Shown here: positions 32,547 through 43,800 of the stretch, in pieces
Position numbering within the stretch: the stretch's first letter is position 1
Layout: each line of letters begins with the position of its first letter
Assembly: GCA_001662425.1 (NCBI GenBank)
Contig: BDDC01000327.1
Location: 1 to 64,000 of the forward strand
DNA length: 64,000 nucleotides
From: Chlamydomonas sphaeroides
Taxonomy: Eukaryota; Chlorophyta; Chlorophyceae; Chlamydomonadales; Chlamydomonadaceae
Direction: 5' to 3'
Made by a program: the position numbers and the translations under genes
Notes under the pieces: model-generated
Seen by the model: only the letters and a program-made list of their open reading frames with translations
The model's database searches: none
What the model was told of the DNA's origin: nothing

Positions 32547-35011
32547 ATCGCTGACTCAGGAGATCTCATTATTTCGGGGATCAATGGATCACAGCAGAGA
32601 GGCGTGCCTGCAAACGTAGATGCTGTGTTGGTCTACCATGATGATGCAAATGCTTCGGGCTGTGTTATCCTGTGATTGGTTGTACGGGTGTTCTTGGTGC
32701 GAGTGCTCTGGATGATTGCACGCACGCAAGAACAACCGGCCCTGCCACCAGTCGCGCGTCAATGCATGGTTTGCATGGTGTGTCTACTTCCTTAGTAATC
32801 TTCATATGTTTGCGTTTTATGCATGTGTTTTGGTGTGAGAAAACGCGCGCACTCGTCCTCAAACCCAACGCGGCTCATCACAATCTCGCCGTTTGTGCTT
32901 CTTCACGTGTTCGCATCGAATGTATGCCAATATGCATGTGTTGCGATTGTTTGTGTGAAATTCATGGGTACCAGCCCGCTGCAGCGGGCGTAAGACCCTG
33001 TAGCGGCAGCCTACGACATGTCACAGCTGGGACAGAGGTTGCATAAGAGCAACGCCCTTCCATCCTATCCATCCCTGCTTATCGTTGCCGGTGGCTTCGG
33101 GATCCGCCCAAAGGGTTTCGGTTGCCTTCATGCATCACACGTGGTGCGTGGTGCGTGGTGCGTGTACACATGTGCTTGCGTAGCTTGCGTCTGTGGCTTC
33201 GAAGTCGTTATGATGCACGTGATGATGCATACTCATGCTTAGCCTTACTTGTACGCAGCAGTCAGATGCTGTGCGTGTGTGTGCTTGATGCGCATTGAGT
33301 ATCTTATTTATCTTGCACTCCGCATCCTCATTGGTGTTGCAAGCCTGCTGGCTTGCACCTCCGTCTCTTGCCGTGGGGCGAGACAGCACATCTTGTTCCA
33401 GCCAAGAAGTGGAACGCATTGGCGGTTGGTGCGAGCATCATACCTGCCGCTGCCGTGGTTCTTCGTCCACAGCCTAGCTAGGCGGCTGCACCGCTGCTGC
33501 GTTCACGTGCGCACTCGCCTGCCGTGCACCTTTAACCAGTCGCACGCGCGGAAGAAGCAGCATAGCGTGCGGGCAGTTGCCAGACATGACGCGGCCACAA
33601 GATCACTCCCGCCAAAACTAATTGGCAAAGCGAACGAACGAATAGTCGAAGGACATCGTGACATCGTGGCGATATGTAGGGCCTCATGACGGCTCACGCA
33701 GGCATCCGCTGTGCCTCGTTCGTGCTCCGTACTGCCATGTTGCTGTACTATGACGCATGGCACTGCCATGCTGCGTCCATTCTCATACAGCATCCACTCC
33801 TAAGGGGTCATATGACCTCCAAATAAAGCACGGCTGGTACCGCTGGCCAGTGCCTTGCTGCTTGTGACCCCTGCTGGCTATCTAGCCCCTACAGGCCTGT
33901 GGCTACAGTAGCTGCCCCACCATGACCAAGCCACAGAAGCCCACAGCCTGCTGGACGAATCTAGCTAGCACCGGCCGGCAGCAGCAGCTCAGCCATCCAG
34001 CGCCACATTCAGCATACGTTGCCATGGCACTATATGTCCTTCTGACTTACTTGGCGCCCATACTGTCCCTACACATGGACCAATTGCAATTGCAACACAA
34101 GGCAGCGGCGCGCGGGAGCGAGGGTGCGCAACCCGCAAGCACGGCCACAGCAGGCCCCGCCATATATCCAGGGACAGTGTGTCCGTTCACGAGGAGACGC
34201 ACATGTCGCCACTTATGTCAGGCACAAGTCATCGTACATTTGTTTGGTCACATGCAGGGGGTGGCCGTAAGGCGGGCCCCTGCCGCCCGTCCAATGATGC
34301 GCCCCCCGATGCTGCTGCCCGCTCCGTCCCCGCCCTTGCAGGATGCTGACAAGGGACAGCTGATGGGGCTCGTTGCCGCCAACAGTAGCGGCTGCCGGTG
34401 CGCCCGCAATATATGACGGCTGCCGAGGAGCTGCCGAGGCACGGCATGCGCTGGTGGATGATGGTGGCAGCTCACTCCCCGTGGCTGGGTTGCCGTGCCC
34501 AGCGGCAGTCGCCGCGCACCTGCCCCAGTACACTCCGGCTGGCCAGTGGGGGCGCAGCTCCGTCCCGCGGTGCGTGTGTGCGTGTAGTGCGTGGGGAAGC
34601 CGCCAGCCGTGGGTAAACACCGGGGGTCATCGCGGGGGGGTATGCACAGATGCGTGCCGGCGTGCATGCATGCTGCAGCGCCGTGCAGCCGCTGGGGGCT
34701 GGCTAGCTGGGGAGTGCCGGGTGGGTAGCGCCACTAGTGCACACTGGGGCTGGGGGTCACCTGGCTGGCTCGCTCGGGCCCAAGCCAGCTTGGGCGCCAC
34801 TATGCACCGGCTGATGCTGACACCGAAGCTGGGCCCTGCTTGGCGCGGCACGGCATGGCGGCTGCGGCCGACGTGGGATGGATGCCGTGCCCGCCGACAG
34901 CCCCGCCCTCGGAGCTCTTGCCGGCGCGCTCTGGCCGCCGTCCATAGCAGCAGCTAGCTGCTAGCTGCGTGTGTGTCGGAGCTGGGCCACTGCGCAGTGA
35001 GCATGCTCAGC
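32547..35011. other. Intergenic region, about 2.5 kb
   Basis: This holds the 3' flank of the giant gene and the 3' flank of the convergent acetyltransferase gene. Open frames here lack splice sites in sensible places, codon bias or any recognisable motif. I saw no TGTAA polyadenylation signal close to either stop. CATG and CTAG-rich runs and short GC-rich tracts are the only texture. Confidence 0.5.
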
Positions 35012-36957
35012 TCAGTAGTGTGTGAACATGTCCTCAAACACCTTGTAGTGGCTGCTCATGCCCAAGCCCTCGTACTGCAGAAGGGGGAAGGGGAGGAGGC
35101 CGGGGGGCAGGGCCGTGAGGGCCCAGCGGTGGGTTGGTTAGAGCCACGTGCGTTCGGCAGGAACTCAATGCGTTGTACGGCACAGCGGCGCCAGATAGAC
35201 CTATGTTGTCCGGCACCAGTCCCAAGGTTCCAAACGGCGGGCTACGTACGTGCAGGGCCGGCAACGCTGTGGTTTGCCATGATGATAGGCTGCCATGAGC
35301 CCCCGGACTTGCTTGGCCACCGCCCGATCCGTCCCAAGTCAAGACTTTGGCGGCGTGAACGCTTGCTGCACGGCAGCAACACGCATCAATCGCACGCTTG
35401 TGCAGGCATCGCATCATAACACTACACCGGTAGTGAGACGCTCATTGCGGCGTGTGCACGCTTGCACCGCAGGCCGCGGATAGACGTGACGACGCTGCTG
35501 TGCGCTGGGTGGGCCGCCATGAGACCCCAGACTTAGCCGCCGCCAGTTGCGTTCCAAGTCAGGACTCAGGAGAAGCGGACGATAGCTGCCTTGCCCTGGC
35601 GCAGCAGCAGCTGCACGCATCGACCACCGTTGCTATAGCTGCCTCTACTGACACGCTCACCGCGGCGTGCGCGCGCGTGTTGGCTACGTCGGCGTACAGT
35701 CGCAGCCCCGCGGCGCCCCCCTCGGCAGCCAGCCGCCGGACCTGGGGGGCCAGGCCAGGTGTGAAGCGCAGCATCAGCTGCGGCCACTCGTACGTTGGAT
35801 GCACGGAATTCATACTTTGTAAAGCTGCAATACATAAGATGGCCACAGCAATTCTAATGTGTTTCGTTCGGCGCACCTCGGCGTACAGCGCCTTGAAGTG
35901 GCCGCTGCGGCGGTGGTCAGGCAGCACGTAGACGCTCTGGATCCACCACACGTCGGCGGCGCGCCTGGGGAAGCATGGGCCGCATTTGCCTTTAGATTTT
36001 GATTAGACTTCGGCTGAAAGATGTGCAAAACGGGGGGCGCGCGGGTTAAATACACAGCCGGCCGTGGCGCCGGCGGGTTGCTGGCCGTGGCCCCCCGGCG
36101 CGTGGCGCTCCCGGCCGTTCGCTAGGAGCCCATTCGTGTGCCCGCGCCGCTCGGCCCACTCGCCAGTCGCTCCACTCGAACGTGATCATGAGCTGAGCGA
36201 CCACCTGCCGATGCTGGGGGCTGCTGCCGTCCTGGTCCGTGCCGCTCACGCTGGCGCCATCCTCGCCGCCCACTTCCAGCAAGTAGTACGCCGCTGCCGC
36301 GCGGCCCTCCAGCACACCACGAGCGCCAGCTATGGCGGTGTCGCGAGGAATATCTATGTCCTCGGTCTCCTGCGCACGCAACCGATGCAAGCAGCCGCAA
36401 TGTCGCGTTTGCCAACACAGCGTGCGCTGCTGTAGGGCCAGTTCGTTCTAGATACCTTGGCCATTGCGATATTGAAGGCAGCTATGGTCTCCAGGTCGCG
36501 CAGGTCGCCCTTGCGGATGCATTGTGCAGCGGTCGCGCGCACGCGCTCCGTCTGTACAGCAGACATGTTTTCGAGCACCGTACGAGGTTGAAGGTTTGGA
36601 AATGAGAGGGCGCCATGAATCGAGCGGCTGCAGCCCACCCAATGTGCCGCACACGCCCATGGCTCGACCCCCACCCCCTCAGGTGCCTACTGGATGGGTT
36701 TGCTGGGTGCGGTACGGTGCCGTATGCGCCTTTGCATTCAAGAACTCAATGGATGGCTGCGCGTGTTGCTAAGCAGTTAGCACCTCGAGGAGTTCCAGGC
36801 CAGCTTGGATGCCCTTGACGGCACCCGCAGTGGTGCTGCGAGGGTAGCGCGGGGCGGAGACGCGGAGTGACATATCCAGCGACACCGGTTCTGCCGAAAC
36901 ATGTTCACGACAGATGGACTCCAGCTGGCGGACAGCAGGAGGCCGCAGGCTCCTCAC
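35012..36957 (-). CDS. GNAT-family N-acetyltransferase
   Basis: Six exons (36784-36957, 36456-36551, 36164-36369, 35877-35964, 35661-35741, 35012-35074) give 235 residues with all phases consistent. GNAT elements in order: GDLRDLETIAAFNIAMAKET (N-terminal helix), VVAQLMITFEWSDW (beta 4), WWIQSVYVLPDHRRSGHFKA (motif A, acetyl-CoA pyrophosphate loop R-R-x-G-x), GLRLYADVANTRAHAAYE and LGMSSHYKVFEDMF (motif B). The family transfers acetyl from acetyl-CoA to an amine; the substrate here is unknown. The third intron appears to be GC-AG (GACTG|GCGAGT), since only that donor restores W-R-A-A-D. I took the first in-frame Met at 36957; Met at 36873 would give 207 residues. The Arg/Ser-rich start could be an organelle transit peptide. 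The gene converges on the giant matrix gene. Confidence 0.85.
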
Positions 36958-37023
36958 ACGCTGCTTGGATTACCAGGCAGCCACATAGTACAAACCTACC
37001 GCTGGCATGAGGCTTCAGCAACC

Positions 37024-37165
37024 GCTTGGGCTCCCCAGGAGTACGCGCAGGGCAGTGCCCACGACGCTCGCTTACAGGGCTGCCGGCCCCCGTCCGGGCC
37101 CGCGCCAAGTCTCCAGAAACAGCAGCCTGCCTCCCCGCGCAGCTGCCGCCACAGCCCACCGCCGC
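37024..37165 (+). repeat. Diverged direct repeat, copy A
   Basis: This pairs with 38292-38430 in the same orientation. Conserved anchors are GGGCTCCCCAGG, ACGCTCGCTTACAGGGCT and CAGCAGCCTGCCTCC. The copies are about 1.27 kb apart. Confidence 0.7.
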
Positions 37166-38291
37166 TCGCTGGGCCGCGGCGGCGCCCCCCGGGGCTTTTT
37201 CCGTCCGTGTGTGGGCCGTACGGCTGCTGGAGGAAGAGGTCCAGGGTGGGCTGGACAAGCGCGCTGGGCGGGGGTCCGTCGTTCCAGGTTTCCGAGAGGG
37301 GGCCACAAGCTGGGATGCGCAGCAGCTCGCTGGGCAGGGGCGACGTGTAGCGTACTAGTCCAAACTAACGTGGAGTCAAGAGATCCCGATGTAATCGGAG
37401 GTGCCGAGCCATAGGCGAGGCCCCCCTGTACGGCACCCCATAGGGGCACACAGGACCTTAACCCTGGCACAGAGGCCAAGTTAGGGGAAACCCCAAGGGG
37501 AAGCCTATAGGGCTAGAGTAAGCCTGTAAGGCGTGTCGTTACACGACGGGTCGTTCCACGTGGCTGCGTCGCGGTGGTGCGGTCGGGGGTCATAGCCTGC
37601 GCTCACGGCTAGGGTCATCAGACGGCCGAGGGCCAGCTGGTGCTGGTTTCCGAGGGGTTGGGCGTGTCCCAGTGGCAGGCGCTGGAGATCGTCAGAGCTG
37701 ATGATGTGGCGCCCGCCGGTGTTCTTGTCGAGTAGGTCGTGCGGGCCTTGGGCTGGTAGCCCCTCCCGTGATCAACGAGTGCTTGCTCGTGGTCCTGGCA
37801 TAGGCTCGGCATGTCAGGGTGCGTGGCTTCTCCCTCGCGGCAGCTTGTGGGCGGGGGTGTTGCGCTGTTGCCTGCTCTGGCGAGGTGTTGCGCCAGCAGG
37901 GCTCGGGTGGCCGCGCCCATGCGGCCTCTGTTTTTGAGGGCAAGCACAAAGACTTTTGCCGCCGCCTTGACCAGGAGCCTTGCCGCCGCCTTTTCACTCC
38001 TGGGACAACACCTGCTTCAGGGGTCCTTGGCGCTGCCTCGTTACACCACCCTGCACCACCACGCCGCCGACAAGCGGCCGATCGTGGCGACCCAGCCTAC
38101 GCCAGGCAGGCCCATGTCCCCTGCCAGCATCCCCACCAGGGCGAGTGGCCCCCCTCTCGGCCCTAGGGCTCCCCGGGCGTCCGCTGTTCATGTCGCCTCG
38201 GGCCAGGCCCGGCGTGGCCCTCCGGTGACGTTAGGAGTCCGGCCTCCTGCCCAGTGCGTGCGTCAAAGCAGGGCGCCCGCCCAGGGCCTCC

Positions 38292-38430
38292 GCAGCGGGC
38301 TCCCCAGGGGTGCACGCAGGGCACTGCTCAAGACGCTCGCTTACAGGGCTCCCCTGCCAGGGCCTGCGCCAAGTGGCGGGTACCTCCCCAGCCAGCAGCC
38401 TGCCTCCTCGCGCGCGCAACCGCCGCCAGA
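38292..38430 (+). repeat. Diverged direct repeat, copy B
   Basis: Partner of the segment at 37024-37165, with the same order of anchor strings and several small indels. It lies about 0.5 kb beyond the stop codon of the ARF-GEF gene. Confidence 0.7.
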
Positions 38431-38945
38431 GGCTACCGCTGACCGCGACCGCCATGTTGCTATCGCGGCGGCAGCCGCGGCTCTAGTGCCGCGTCCCCTC
38501 CACTCTCACGCGCCAGACCGTATCCCAGCCGCGGCGGCTCCTAGATCCCTATCCATCGCTTTGCCGCCGCCGGCAACATCCTTTTCCCCCCAAGGCCAAC
38601 CGCCCGCTGCAGCCGCCCTGCGCTCTGCTTGCAATTGCAAGCCATACGCCGACTCGACGCCAGCCCCGCTCCCATGCTGCGCGCCGCTGGCCTCATGGCC
38701 GGCCGCCCGCGCCGGACGAAGACTCCAAGCCACCAGCCGCCCCGTCGCCCCCACCCTCCGCCCACACGCCTCGACAGCTCACTCGCCCTCCCAGCTGCCC
38801 ACTACCCCGCACGCCGCCCCGGACACGCATCCCCCTATCCGCGCAGCTCCAGCCGCCATCACAGCGACTCGCCACCGCTCCCCGAGCCCCCGGGTGTTCC
38901 ACCCCCGGCCTCCCGCGGCCGCTGGACTCCCGCCCCGCCCCCGCC

Positions 38946-40745
38946 TCACGGCCGCAGCAGCTGCTGCTGTGTGATCTGCGGCGAGGTCTTGGCCACCTGG
39001 CGCCACGTGTACTCCCACAGGTCCGCACCCTCGGCGTCCTTCCAGCCCTCCACCAGCATGCCCTGCAGCGGGGTGGGTGAAAGGTGGAGGGGAGGGGAGG
39101 GCGGTGAGGCGCGCCAGGGTGTGTGTCAACCACCTGTGGCCCCAAGCAGCAAACCCTGCGGCCGGCCCACACCCCTCACGAATCCCCATCCGTTGCCCTC
39201 TCCCTCCTCTCCTCCCCCGGCCTGCACCCCCTTGCTGTGCAGCATCCCTGACGAAGCCCATCGACTGCCCTATCCACATCGTGAGACACGCCTGCCCCTC
39301 ATGTCTCCCCTTCCCCCTCCTACCCCCGCCCTCCCTCCCACCTTGCTGTGCAGCACCAGCAGCATGTTCTTCAGCGCCTCGGGCAGCGCCTCCGCCAGCA
39401 CCTCCCCATTGGCCCGGTTGGCGGCGGCGGCGGCGGCCAGCACGTCCAGGATGCCGCGCCACAGCGGGCCGAAGCCGGGCAGCCCCTCCAGCTGGGGGCC
39501 ACAAAAATGGGGATTGACACGGTTTATCAGCACAATACAACAGCACAACACAATCCAGACCATGGTTGCTCGTCAGCCTGGTGCGATGCGCGCGCCCGCC
39601 TGAGCACGCAGCCGCAAGCCTTGTGTCCGTGGCGTGTTTCGGCACGAACCGTGGGCCCGTTCCCCTGCCCTGCTCTCCCACCTGCGTGTGGTACAGCAGC
39701 ACCATCTTGGACAGCGCCCGCACCAGCTCCCGCACAGTCACGTCGCACTGTCGGGGTCAGAAAAAAGGGCCGAAAGGAACGGCACGGTCGGAGCAAAGGA
39801 CGGATGTGGAGAGGGTGGCGGTGGAATGGTGGCGGCTCGCGATATGCCGCCCTTCTCCCACAACCCCTTTCGCATCCGCAACGCAGCTCTCAGCACTCGT
39901 GTTCCTTCGCGGTCCTGCCTACCTGCGGCATGTCCCGCGAGTGCATGAGCTTGATGAGGTCGTGGCCCAGCGGCAGCAGCAGCTCCTGCAGGGGGGATGG
40001 AGGGGGTGTAGGACGAGGGGGGGGTTCACACGCAGGCATGGGCAGGTACATGGGCTACTCCTGGCCCTGCCCTGGGCCCGTACGATCTTACCCCAACCCC
40101 CGGCCCCCGCCCCCTGCGGCCGCACCTGCAGCGAGCGCGCCAGGCCCTGCGAGGGGATGATGAGCCGCTCCGCCGCCACCACGGTGCGCTGCAGGCACGA
40201 CATGGTGCCTGTGCGGACCTGCGGGGCGCCCGGAGCGAGGGTGTTCAACTCCATGGGGCCGACATAGAGTACCACCCCGCACGCACGGTGTGTGCCGGTG
40301 GGTGGATGAAAGAGGTGCAGGCGGGCAGGCGGGTGGGTGTGCTCACGGGCTGCCCTGCCAGCCACACTGCACTGTTGCACGGACGCTGCAGTAGGCGATG
40401 CGCAGGCCGGCCATGGAGTGCCGCGCCAGCAAACAACGCGTGCACTGCGCCGAGCCTTCCGCTACGGGCCCGGCCCCACCTCGACGCTGGTGTTCTTGGC
40501 CAGCCTGCACAGCCAGCCGATGAGCAGGTGCCAGGTGTCGGCCTTGAATGCCAGGAAGCCCAGCCGCTCCAGCGCCTCGGGCGAGTGCTTGGACTGGCTG
40601 CTGATCCACCACAGCTCCAGCCATTCCTCTGCGAGGTGGTGGAGAGGTAAAGCGGCGCGGGTAGGAATGCGACTGCCGCGTTGAGGTGCGCCAAAGCCCG
40701 CCCGCTGCCGACCCATCCCTACGCTTCGCCTCTACGAGCCACATC

Positions 40746-40806
<61 letters not shown>

Positions 40807-43800
40807 NNNNNNNNNNNNNNNNNNNNNNNNNNNNNNNNNNNNNNNNNNNNNNNNNNNNNNNNNNNNNNNNNNNNNNNNNNNNNNNNNNNNNNNNNNNNNN
40901 NNNNNNNNNNNNNNNNNNNNNNNNNNNNNNNNNNNNNNNNNNNNNNNNNNNNNNNNNNNNNNNNNNNNNNNNNNNNNNNNNNNNNNNNNNNNNNNNNNNN
41001 NNNNNNNNNNNNNNNNNNNNNNNNNNNNNNNNNNNNNNNNNNNNNNNNNNNNNNNNNNNNNNNNNNNNNNNNNNNNNNNNNNNNNNNNNNNNNNNNNNNN
41101 NNNNNNNNNNNNNNNNNNNNNNNNNNTGTGCACCAGCCGCATGGCGTGCGGCAGAGCTGCCCCGCCATCCACCCCCACTGCACCTCAAGCCATATTGCCC
41201 TTCTCCACCCCCATGTCCTGCCCAGCCCCTGGACCCTACCCACCCGCGCTCTGCACCAGCCGCATGGCCTGCGGCAGGTGGTGCAGGTGGCCGGGCCGCT
41301 CGCCGCGGCGCGGGTCGGGCACCGCGCGCTCCAGCAGGTCCACGGCGGTGGAGACCACAGTGTGGTAGTTGAGCATGGACAGGCTCTCCTTGACCACCCT
41401 GCGCCGAGCAGCGTTCGTGAGGTCCATGGGTCAGGCAGCTTTCGTGGGGTGTGTCGTCATGACGCCCGGCTCCTCGGTCCCTCTCCACAGCCTCTCCCCA
41501 GGCCTCGCCCCCACCAGGAGACGACGTCTAGGCCCCGCGGGAAGGAGGCGGGATGCGGGTGCATGCCCCCCGGCTTCCGTGCCGTGCACAGAACACACAC
41601 GCCTTCCCCTCCTCCCACAATTTGTCCCCTGGGCCCCTGTCTTTCCCCACCAGGAGATGGTGTCGAGGCACACTGGGAAGGACGCGGGGTCCAGGTGGAT
41701 GACCTTGATCAGCGCGCATATGCTCATCCAGGCCTGCTGGTTGTGGATGTAGGCGGCCGCGCCCTGGGGAGAGGGGAGGCGCACAGCCGGGAGGGGTGGG
41801 AGGAAGGGTCGGCGGAGCAGCGGAGGCGGCAGCTGCGGCGCGCACGAGGAGTGCAGGCACAGAGGCCCCAACGGCCGGGCGGGCGGGCATATACCATGCG
41901 ATTAACGAACTAGTTGCGAACCTCCGAGCGTAAGCCCGGGCGGGCGGGGGCTTCACGTCATCACGTGCCGCCATGCCTAGCGCCCCACCTGCAGCAGCGA
42001 CTGGATCTCCGACGCGATGGTGGAGGCCAGGTCGTTGGCCACCTGGAGGGGCAGGGCGATAGAACCCACAGCAACATCTTGAGTGCAAGAAGGCGGCGGG
42101 CGCAATGCGACAGCTCACATGTCTATCGCTCCCCTCCACACATACCTTTCCCCGCCCTCCACACCCTGGCCCCCACCTGCTCGTCCACCATGCTCAGCAG
42201 CTGGATGCCGCGCATTAGCGGCTCGCTGATGTCGGCCGCCTTGTACGGCAGCAGGCGCTGGCACAGGCGCATCATGGCCATGATGGCCTTCTGCACCAGC
42301 ACCAGGTCCGCCTCGCGAGAGTGCGTAAAGATGGTCTGGAGGCGCAGGGCGGGGGGCACGAAAATGCGATGGTGTAGTGTGTTCAAGTGTTAGGTGAAGA
42401 CGGGAGTAGTGTGTGCCGTTGCACTACACGGCGTGGCGCCGTCTGGCCGAAACTGCCCCCTGCTGCTGCTGCTGACGGTACCCGCTGCCGCCTGCGCTGC
42501 AGCCCCCGGCGCTCACTGTGAAGTGGTCGAAGGCGCGCGGCCACAGCAGCGTGATGCGGTCCCTGCGGCGCGACAGACGGCACCCGTCAGCAGGGCCTGC
42601 CTCGCCACGCCCTGAATCAACTGCCACGTCAACTGCGCAGATGCCGCGTAGAGGCCCCCTCCACAGGCTGCTGCAGGCACCTGCTCCAGCCTTCCTGCTG
42701 GCGCTTCCGCAGCGCGGGCCTTCGTCTGCCGCCCTTCCCTGGCCACACCTGTTCCGCAGCAGCACCGTGAAGAGCAGCTCCAGGCACAGCTCCGAGGCGT
42801 CCCAGGGCACGGCGCTGGAGGGCGGGCGCGGGATGGGGCCGCCCGAGGAGCAGATGGCGCGGACCAGCTGCACCAGCGACTCTGTGGAGGGGAGAGCGGG
42901 GAAAGTTGAGAGGGGCATGTAATTGGGCGTGCCGGGCCAGCTGTACCAGGGGGTGACGGTATCTAGGGTAGAGTCGTGGCAGAATGCTGGCAGGGCCTTG
43001 CAGGTTGCATGCTTGCTAGCTTTATCACACGCCGCATCTCCATAGCAAGGCATCACCACGTGCCGGCTCACCCTGCTTGAGGAACTTGGAGTCCATGAAC
43101 GCGTCCTCAAAAGCGCAGCCCCGCAGGCAGTCCTCCGCGGCCGCAGCCGCCTCGCGCTCGGCGTCGCTGCGGCAGAGTGGAGTGGGGCGACGTGGGGCGG
43201 GGCGGCGAGCGGGGCAACCGTAGTCCAGCAGCCAGACCGATCATGCTAGCCCAGCCACGACACTCACGTGAGGGCCGCGTTGGCCGCCTCCATGGCCGCC
43301 ATGGCGTTGGCGGCCGCCAGCTTGCCGGCCGAGGGGTCGGTCGCGGCGGAGGGGTCCGAGCCGAACGACAGGATCTGCGTGAAGCTGCTGCGGCGGGCGG
43401 GTGGGGGCAAGCGGAGCGGCACGTGAGCAGCAGCGCCGAGGTAAGCCGGCAGCTGGTGGGTGCGCTTGGCAGCTGGCGGTCGCCCACGGACACTTTCAGG
43501 GCGGGGCAGCCGCCGGACACCGCAGTACAAGCAAAGCCTTGCTTGGCGAGCATCCACCCCAGCACTTGGCCCCGCCGCACCCAGTCCCGTCAGACAGTAA
43601 ACCTCCTGCCCCCCTTCGTTGTTTCCTTTGCACGATCCCCCCTTCGAGTACCCGACCTGGCCCTCTTCCCGAACGCTGCCAACCCCTTCCTTGATCGCAC
43701 ACCTGGAGATGTGTTTGAGGATGGAGCTGCTGCCGCTGGCCGTGGTGCCGGCCCGCAGCAGCGCCGCCCGCCGCAGCTTGAGCGACGTGCACTCGCCCTC

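Larger units (their letters stand above)
36958..38945. other. Intergenic region with a diverged internal duplication
   Basis: No gene could be supported. Two segments of about 140 bp, at 37024-37165 and 38292-38430, are clearly related, sharing GGGCTCCCCAGG, GACGCTCGCTTACAGGGCT, GCGCCAAGT and AGCAGCCTGCCTCC. Long open frames on the plus strand from 37811 are Ala/Pro-rich and driven by composition. The region may be a decayed mobile element, but neither reverse transcriptase nor transposase motifs are visible. Confidence 0.45.

Noticed and set aside
37811..38974. Plus-strand frame of nearly 390 codons, Ala/Pro/Arg-rich
   Set aside because: It overlaps the last exon of the ARF-GEF on the other strand and crosses a repeated segment. 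No domain or codon pattern supports it.
40681..41913. Frames running through poly-C and N
   Set aside because: They are open only because N and poly-C contain no stops.
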